Shown here piece after piece: positions 7,642 through 12,179 of a stretch of DNA of 12,179 nucleotides. Source of the stretch: DATBAT01 sp036271375. GTDB lineage: Bacteria > Acidobacteriota > Terriglobia > Terriglobales > Acidobacteriaceae. The notes beneath the pieces are model-generated. The model searched no databases. It was given only the letters and a program-made list of their open reading frames with translations, and was not told the origin of the DNA. The DNA is taken from contig DATBAT010000491.1 in assembly GCA_036271375.1 (NCBI GenBank), positions 1-12,179 of the forward strand, read 5' to 3'. Each line of letters begins with the position of its first letter. Position 1 is the stretch's first letter. The translations under genes and the position numbers were made by a program.

Positions 7642-8220
7642 CTAGATACCAGGCGGCGGGAGATTGTTCTTTAAATAGGCCTTTTTGAACTCTCGTCTGG
7701 CACGAAGCAACAAAACCCGCAGATAGTCTCGATCCACGCCTAAGTCCTTACAAACTATGTCCTTGCCTCTCTCTTCCAGAAAAACCAGACGAAGCAGGCG
7801 CCGGTCACGCGCAGAGATATCTCTTAAAATCTTACGGACGGTTTGCTGCATTTCTTCCGACTGCAAAGCGCTGAGAGCGTCGACATCTTTTCCTGGGAGC
7901 TCCTTGGCGTTGTCGTCATCGTCGTCCAGAGAGGTTTCGCGTCCCTTACCGCGGTATCCCTCATTGAGCAGATTGTTACAAATAGAGTTGACGAACGAGC
8001 CCAGGCGCTCGGGGTCTTTGATCGTGCCTTTTTCCAAGGCGGCGAAGAAGCGGACAAATGTTTCCTGCTGGTTATCTTCTATAGCTTCTTGCGAGAAGAA
8101 CCGGGTGCGCAACTTGATCTGAATCAGAGCGCTGAAGTAAGAGACAAAGTGCTGCTCCGTGCCGGGGTCTCTGGCCCGCAGGCGCTCCAAATAAACCTCG
8201 TCGAAGGAGTGGAACTGCAA
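7642..8220 (-). CDS. ECF-type RNA polymerase sigma factor
   Basis: The product is 192 aa from TTG 8220, with GAGG seven bases upstream. The start fits the family opening (MQFHSFDEVYLERLRARDPG). An upstream frame to 8418 exists but its sequence is low-quality and unlike sigma factors. The sigma-2 region spans about 23-95, with IEDNQQETFVRFFAAL (47-62) matching the helix that binds core polymerase and the -10 element. A linker carries five consecutive Asp (99-103). The sigma-4 region spans about 125-182, with a helix-turn-helix near 151-180 (RGKDIVCKDLGVDRDYLRVL). It directs polymerase to a small promoter set, probably including its own operon (inference). It is followed by the anti-sigma-like gene, the 320-aa gene and the CHAT gene on the same strand. 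No clear -35/-10 pair or ECF-type GGAAC motif was found upstream, so the promoter is unassigned. Confidence 0.9.
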   Translation of the reverse strand: MQFHSFDEVYLERLRARDPGTEQHFVSYFSALIQIKLRTRFFSQEAIEDNQQETFVRFFAALEKGTIKDPERLGSFVNSICNNLLNEGYRGKGRETSLDDDDDNAKELPGKDVDALSALQSEEMQQTVRKILRDISARDRRLLRLVFLEERGKDIVCKDLGVDRDYLRVLLLRARREFKKAYLKNNLPPPGI

Positions 8221-8442
8221 GCCCTTACCTCGAGGTCGGGGAAATGGCAGACAGTGTAGCACCGGCGGCAAGGAATTTATCTTTTTTTCAAAGAGCGAGA
8301 CAGACTGCGGCGGGCGCTTTGATAAGTAGTGATTACGGCTGCGGTTGGAGGGCGGAATGGGCCGGGCCGAGCTCACGGGGAGGAAGACTCCTTGGGTTGC
8401 GGACGATGAATTGGGCATCGATCAGGGATGAAGAAAACCTAA

Positions 8443-8478
8443 AGTGCCGGAGTCGCTTCCCCCGTCGGCTCCGGCACT
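8443..8478 (-). terminator. Rho-independent terminator candidate downstream of nrdB
   Basis: AGTGCCGGAGTCG (8443-8455) pairs with CGGCTCCGGCACT (8466-8478): a 13-bp stem with one mismatched position and a 10-base loop. On the minus strand the stem is followed by TTTAGGTTTTCTT, a T-rich tail. On the plus strand there is no T-run. The best reading is a terminator for nrdAB, about 185 bases past the nrdB stop and upstream of the sigma operon. Confidence 0.5.
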
Positions 8479-8629
8479 CGATGGCGGACCTTCACCGGGA
8501 GTTACCAGGATCGGATCCAAAAAACGTGGGCGGAATCGCTTACTGCGACGCCTTCCACTTGAGGAGATAGTGAAAAGAGCGAGGGAAACGTTTCATTTCG
8601 GGCGAGAAAAAGATGAATTTATTTTGGGA

Positions 8630-8655
8630 GCGGGAGCCTTGGGGATGGCGCCCGC
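8630..8655 (-). terminator. Hairpin just after nrdB, possible first terminator or 3'-end stabiliser
   Basis: GCGGGAGCC (8630-8638) pairs with GGCGCCCGC (8647-8655) around an 8-base loop, with one mismatch in 9 bp. It lies eight bases past the nrdB stop codon. The minus-strand tail is A/T-rich but not a T-run, so it may protect the mRNA end or cause pausing rather than terminate. Confidence 0.35.
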
Positions 8656-8663
8656 CTTGGATG

Positions 8664-9662
8664 TTAGAACTCTTCGTGTAGGGCGACTGAACCGCTGACT
8701 GCGATCTGGTAGGCAGAGACTCGCCGCTCGAAGAAGTTGGTCAACTCCTGCACGTCTTGCAGTTCCATGAAGGAGAAAGGATTGCGCGTGTTGTAGCGCT
8801 TCTTGATGCCAAATGCCTGAAGACGCTGGTCGGCAACCGATTCCAGGTAAGCTCGCATGTCGGCGAGGGAAAGTCCGGCGACGCCCTGACCGAGAAGGTC
8901 TTCGGCGAAGGCGGTTTCGCAGTCCACAGCTTCTTCCAGCATGGCCACAATTTGCTTTTCGAAATCGGCGTCGAAGAGCTCCGGACTTTCCGCGCGCACG
9001 GTGTCGATCACTTCATAGGCGAAGTTGATGTGCATGCTTTCATCGCGGAACACCCAGTTGGTGCCGGCAGCGAGTCCGTTGAGCAGGCCTTTTGAGCGCA
9101 GGAAATAAACGTAGGCGAACGCCGCGAAGAAGAACAGACCCTCAATGCAAGCCGCGAAGCACGCCAGGTTCAGCAGGAACGACTTTTGCTCTTCGGGAGT
9201 GTGAATTTCTTGCAGTTGGTTGATTGAGTCAATCCAGCGAAAGCAGAATTGCGCCTTCTTCTGAATGGACGGAATGTTTTCCACGGCAGCGAATGCGGCA
9301 GCACGCTCCCCGTGATCGGAGATGTAGGTGTCGAGCAACGTCAGATAAAACTGGACGTGGACTGCCTCTTCGTAAAGCTGGCGAGACAAATACATGCGCG
9401 CTTCGGGGGAGTTTATGTGTTTATAGAGATTCAGCACCAGGTTGTTGGAGACGATGGAGTCTCCGGTGGCGAAGAACGCCACCAGGCGATTGATCAAGTG
9501 GCGCTCGGCGGGTGTGAGCCGCTGGTTGAGGTCGGCGATGTCGGAGAAGAGGTCGACTTCTTCGACAGTCCAGGTGTTTTTGATGGCATTGCGGTACTGC
9601 TCGTAGAACACGGGATAGGCCATTGGGCGCAGAGTTAGGTTGAATCCGGGATCGAGAATCAT
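8664..9662 (-). CDS. nrdB: Class I ribonucleoside-diphosphate reductase, beta (radical) subunit
   Basis: The product is 332 aa. This ferritin-like protein houses the metal cofactor and radical that start reduction of ribonucleotides to deoxyribonucleotides in the partner alpha subunit. All metal ligands are visible with E. coli-like spacing: Asp68 (FFATGDSI), Glu99 and His102 (EEAVHVQFY), Glu174 (CIEGLFFF), Glu208 and His211 (RDESMH). The radical tyrosine position is kept (Tyr106, four after His102), so it looks like a tyrosyl-radical enzyme rather than the tyrosine-less chlamydial type. The neighbouring sequence (KNTWTVEEVDLFSDI, SIVSNNLVL) nevertheless recalls the chlamydial lineage. The ATG at 9662 has AAGGAG six bases upstream. 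It follows nrdA by 28 bases and is almost certainly co-transcribed with it. The protein is cytoplasmic. Confidence 0.97.
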   Translation of the reverse strand: MILDPGFNLTLRPMAYPVFYEQYRNAIKNTWTVEEVDLFSDIADLNQRLTPAERHLINRLVAFFATGDSIVSNNLVLNLYKHINSPEARMYLSRQLYEEAVHVQFYLTLLDTYISDHGERAAAFAAVENIPSIQKKAQFCFRWIDSINQLQEIHTPEEQKSFLLNLACFAACIEGLFFFAAFAYVYFLRSKGLLNGLAAGTNWVFRDESMHINFAYEVIDTVRAESPELFDADFEKQIVAMLEEAVDCETAFAEDLLGQGVAGLSLADMRAYLESVADQRLQAFGIKKRYNTRNPFSFMELQDVQELTNFFERRVSAYQIAVSGSVALHEEF

Positions 9663-9690
9663 TTAGGGCTCCTTTTTTATTTTTCGGAAG

Positions 9691-12084
9691 TTATTGGCAG
9701 GCTTCGCAGGTCTCTGGATTTTCCAGTGAGCAGGTGACCGCACTCATCGGTCTGGCCGGTTGATTCACTGGAGCCTTGGAGATTTTGGTCGCGGGACGCG
9801 AGCGCAGGTAGTAAGTAGTCTTTAAGCCTTTCTTCCAGGCGTGAAAATACATCGAAGAAAGCTTGCCGATGGACGGCGTTTCGACAAACAGGTTAAGGGA
9901 TTGACTTTGGTCGATGAAAGGCGCGCGATCGGCAGCCATGTCGATCAGTGAACGCATGGGAATTTCCCACACCGTGCGGTAGATGGCCCTGATTTCTTGC
10001 GGGATTTCCTGAATGTTCTGGATCGAGCCTTCGGCCAGCTTGATCTCGTTGCGGACTTCTTCTGTCCACAGACCGAGCGCTTTGAGTTCTTTTACCAGGT
10101 AACGGTTCACCTGCAAGAATTCGCCAGATAGAGTTTCGCGCTTAAAGAGATTGGAAACCTGGGGCTCGATGCACTCGAAGGCCGAGGCAATCGAGGCGAT
10201 CGTGGCCGTGGGGGCAATAGCAATCAATAAAGAATTGCGCAGTCCAGTTCGCTTGATGCGTTCACGCAGCTTCTCCCATCGCTCGGCGTCGGCGGGTTCG
10301 ACCTTCCAGAAATCAATCTGGAGATCGCCTTGTGCGGCGCGGGTTTCGGAGAACGCGGTGTGAGGATCAAACTGTTCCGCGAGATCGGCCGAGGTATTCA
10401 GCGCCCAAAAATAGATCTCTTCCTGGATCTTGCGCGAGAGCTCGCGCGCTTCCGGCGAATCGAACGGAATCCGCAGGCTGAAGAACACATCCTGTAGGCC
10501 CATGATGCCCAGTCCCACCGGGCGCCAGCGCATGTTGGATTCTTTTGCCGACGCAATCGGATAGAAATTGATGTCGATGACGCGGTCCAGTTGGCGGACC
10601 GCCGAAACTGTCGTCGCTGCGAGTTTTTCGAAATCGAATTTACCGTCGGTGACGTGGCGCGACAGATTGATCGAACCGAGGGTACAGACCGCAGTCTCGT
10701 CGTTCGAACTTACTTCGATGATCTCGGTGCAAAGATTGGAGAGATGCACGGTGCGTCCGGGCATTGCCGTTTGATTGCATTTGCGGTTGCTGGCGTCCTT
10801 GAAGCACATCCAGCCGTTGCCGGTTTCCGCCAACGTCTTCATCATGCGGGCGTAGAGCTCGCGCGCTTTCACCTGCTTCTCGAACAACTGCTTCGACTCG
10901 GCCTCCACGTAGGCCGCCTCAAAGGCTTCGCCAAAAAGATCGGTGAAATGCGGCACGACCTTCGGGTCGAATAACGACCACATGCCGTCTTCGTCCACGC
11001 GGCGCATGAAGAGGTCAGGAATCCAATTCGAAATATTCAGGTTGTGGGTGCGGCGGGCTTCGTCTCCGGTGTTGTCGCGGAGCTCGAGAAATTCTTCGAG
11101 GTCGGCGTGCCAGGTTTCGAGATAGACGCAGCATGCGCCCTTGCGCTTGCCGCCCTGATTCACCGCGACCACCGAAGAGTCCAGCGTTTTCAGCCACGGG
11201 GTAATCCCACTCGACTTGCCGTTAGTCGCGCGAATCAACGATCCACGAGAGCGCACGCGGTGATAGGCGATGCCGATTCCTCCGGCGTATTTCGAGAGCA
11301 GCGCGACATCGGTGTACTTCGCATAGATGGCGTCAAGCTGATCGAGGGGAGAATCGAGCAGGAAGCAAGACGAGAGTTGCGGCCGCCGGGTGCCGGCGTT
11401 AAATAGCGTCGGCGAACTGGGCAGGTAATCGAGCGAAGAAATCAGGTGGTAGAAATCGAGGGCGTCGGGAACTCGTTGATAGATTCCGCAGGCGATGCGC
11501 AGAAAGAAATACTGCGGCGTTTCGATTACGTCGCGCGTCTCCGGATGCCGCAGCAGATAGCGGTCGTAGAGCGTGCGCAATCCGAAGAAGTCGAACAAGT
11601 CGTTGCCCACGCGGTCGATGGCCGAGTTCAGCTTGCGAGCGTTCGCGGCGACGAATGCCGCCATGTTCTCGTCGATCAATCCGTTGCGTTGCCCCATGGC
11701 GATGGATTGCGAGAAGGAATGAATCTCCTGATTAGCAACTTCTTTATCGATATAGGTCGCGAGCAGTCGCGCCCCGAGCTTCGAGTACTCGGGATCTTCC
11801 GCGGTAAGCAACGCCGCCGTCTGAATCGAGAGCCGGTCCAATTCAGCAGTGGTCGCGCCGTCGTAAAGTCCGCTGATGGTTTTGGTGGCGACGCGCATGG
11901 CGTCGACTTCGTTCAGTCCGACGCAGCAGCGCGCCACCGCGCGCACAATCTTATTCACGTCAACCGGCTCAAACGAGCCATTGCGTTTGCGGACGCGCAT
12001 AGCAGTCCTCACTTCGGGTTCGTTAGGCGTGGCGGGTGGTACTAAAGCGATTCCAGAAAGGGGGGAAGAACTCAATGCGGACAT
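9691..12084 (-). CDS. nrdA: Class I ribonucleoside-diphosphate reductase, alpha (catalytic) subunit
   Basis: The product is 797 aa. It reduces ribonucleoside diphosphates in the dNTP synthesis pathway, with NrdB as radical donor. Residues about 30-115 form an ATP-cone (VRKRNGSFEPVDVNKI), the overall-activity site that senses ATP and dATP. Catalytic residues are all present: Cys240 (LSSCFLL) and Cys467 (CTLGSINL) form the redox pair, Cys452 is the thiyl-radical site with Asn450 and Glu454 (NLCTEI), and Tyr758/Tyr759 (KTTYYLRSR) relay the radical. The C-terminal CEAC pair (Cys793, Cys796) is the re-reduction site. The length is near the usual 750-850 aa and no intein is seen. ATG 12084 follows CGAGGAG four bases upstream. 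A start at Met29 would still keep the ATP-cone but lacks equal support. The first 28 residues are Ser/Pro-rich and probably disordered. Confidence 0.98.
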   Translation of the reverse strand: MSALSSSPLSGIALVPPATPNEPEVRTAMRVRKRNGSFEPVDVNKIVRAVARCCVGLNEVDAMRVATKTISGLYDGATTAELDRLSIQTAALLTAEDPEYSKLGARLLATYIDKEVANQEIHSFSQSIAMGQRNGLIDENMAAFVAANARKLNSAIDRVGNDLFDFFGLRTLYDRYLLRHPETRDVIETPQYFFLRIACGIYQRVPDALDFYHLISSLDYLPSSPTLFNAGTRRPQLSSCFLLDSPLDQLDAIYAKYTDVALLSKYAGGIGIAYHRVRSRGSLIRATNGKSSGITPWLKTLDSSVVAVNQGGKRKGACCVYLETWHADLEEFLELRDNTGDEARRTHNLNISNWIPDLFMRRVDEDGMWSLFDPKVVPHFTDLFGEAFEAAYVEAESKQLFEKQVKARELYARMMKTLAETGNGWMCFKDASNRKCNQTAMPGRTVHLSNLCTEIIEVSSNDETAVCTLGSINLSRHVTDGKFDFEKLAATTVSAVRQLDRVIDINFYPIASAKESNMRWRPVGLGIMGLQDVFFSLRIPFDSPEARELSRKIQEEIYFWALNTSADLAEQFDPHTAFSETRAAQGDLQIDFWKVEPADAERWEKLRERIKRTGLRNSLLIAIAPTATIASIASAFECIEPQVSNLFKRETLSGEFLQVNRYLVKELKALGLWTEEVRNEIKLAEGSIQNIQEIPQEIRAIYRTVWEIPMRSLIDMAADRAPFIDQSQSLNLFVETPSIGKLSSMYFHAWKKGLKTTYYLRSRPATKISKAPVNQPARPMSAVTCSLENPETCEACQ

Positions 12085-12179
12085 GACGCTCCTCGGCGAA
12101 CGGGCTCAGGAGTTCGAGGAGAAACGACGGGAAGGCCGAAGGGGTAGCGCGGCCCACCGGATGCCTCCCCTCGGAGGTC
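12085..12179 (-). promoter_or_regulatory. nrdA leader with a hairpin that can mask the ribosome binding site
   Basis: The 95 bases before nrdA are the start of its leader; the promoter may lie past the window edge. CTCCTCG on the minus strand (12121-12115) is the exact complement of CGAGGAG (12095-12089), which is the nrdA ribosome binding site, with a 19-base loop. A second CTCCT lies in that loop. Further out are two more GC-rich inverted repeats: GGCCG/CGGCC (12134-12138 with 12150-12154) and CCTCC/GGAGG (12164-12168 with 12173-12177). I could not match these to a known riboswitch, and no pair of NrdR boxes is visible in this stretch. Confidence 0.4.

Larger units (their letters stand above)
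8221..8663. other. 443-base gap between nrdB and the sigma operon
   Basis: No convincing gene is present. Short frames on both strands have atypical composition, and the minus-strand frame extending to 8418 looks non-coding upstream of the sigma start. The gap must hold the sigma operon promoter on the minus strand, but no strong promoter was recognised; TACACT near 8257-8262 is only a weak -10-like match without a partner. Two hairpins downstream of nrdB are listed separately. Confidence 0.6.

Noticed and set aside
8221..8418. N-terminal extension of the sigma factor (66 extra residues)
   Set aside because: The extension is Pro/Ser/Arg-rich and unlike sigma factors, while TTG 8220 has a good ribosome binding site and starts at the family's normal N-terminus.
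11446..12045. 199-aa open frame on the plus strand opposite nrdA
   Set aside because: It lies entirely antisense to the conserved NrdA N-terminal region and shows no recognisable domain. It is a codon-bias shadow.
12085..12179. Cobalamin or other known riboswitch before nrdA
   Set aside because: Ribonucleotide reductase leaders can carry one, but I found no B12-box or other known core motif in the 95 visible bases. More leader lies outside the window.

Overview
The window is a bacterial chromosomal segment that looks like Acidobacteriota (Terriglobia-like). That placement is an inference from gene content, not from a marker gene. The supporting features are a GH63/MGH1-like glucosidase, a TPR-CHAT protein beside an ECF sigma factor, a degenerate intergenic CACAGAG repeat, and moderately high GC. 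Eight protein genes fill almost the whole window. No tRNA, rRNA, CRISPR array or mobile element was seen.

Layout: (1) 1..2340 (+) is the 3' part of a large glucosidase-family gene that begins before the window. (2) 2341..2415 is a short convergent gap with the CACAGAG repeat and a long-range inverted repeat. (3) 2416..8220 (-) is a run of five genes on the minus strand. Read in transcription order they are an ECF sigma factor (TTG start), a membrane zinc-finger anti-sigma-like protein (GTG start), a 320-aa protein of unknown family, a TPR-CHAT protease-like lipoprotein with no clear start codon, and a YhbW-like luciferase-family flavin oxidoreductase (probable TTG start). (4) 8221..8663 is a 443-base gap with two hairpins. 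(5) 8664..12084 (-) is nrdA-nrdB, the aerobic class I ribonucleotide reductase. (6) 12085..12179 is the nrdA leader, where an inverted repeat could hide the ribosome binding site.

Working model (inference): the sigma factor and its membrane partner form a sense-and-respond pair. The anti-sigma has an N-terminal H-x3-C-x2-C motif, one membrane helix and a beta-rich outer domain. The pair probably controls its own operon, which also carries the unknown 320-aa protein and a CHAT peptidase-like protein with intact His and Cys, predicted to be lipid-anchored outside the cytoplasm. This four-gene unit is the best candidate for a poorly described system. The oxidoreductase may be read through from it, but its family gives no link to the system. 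The nrdAB operon is housekeeping (dNTP supply) and appears unrelated.
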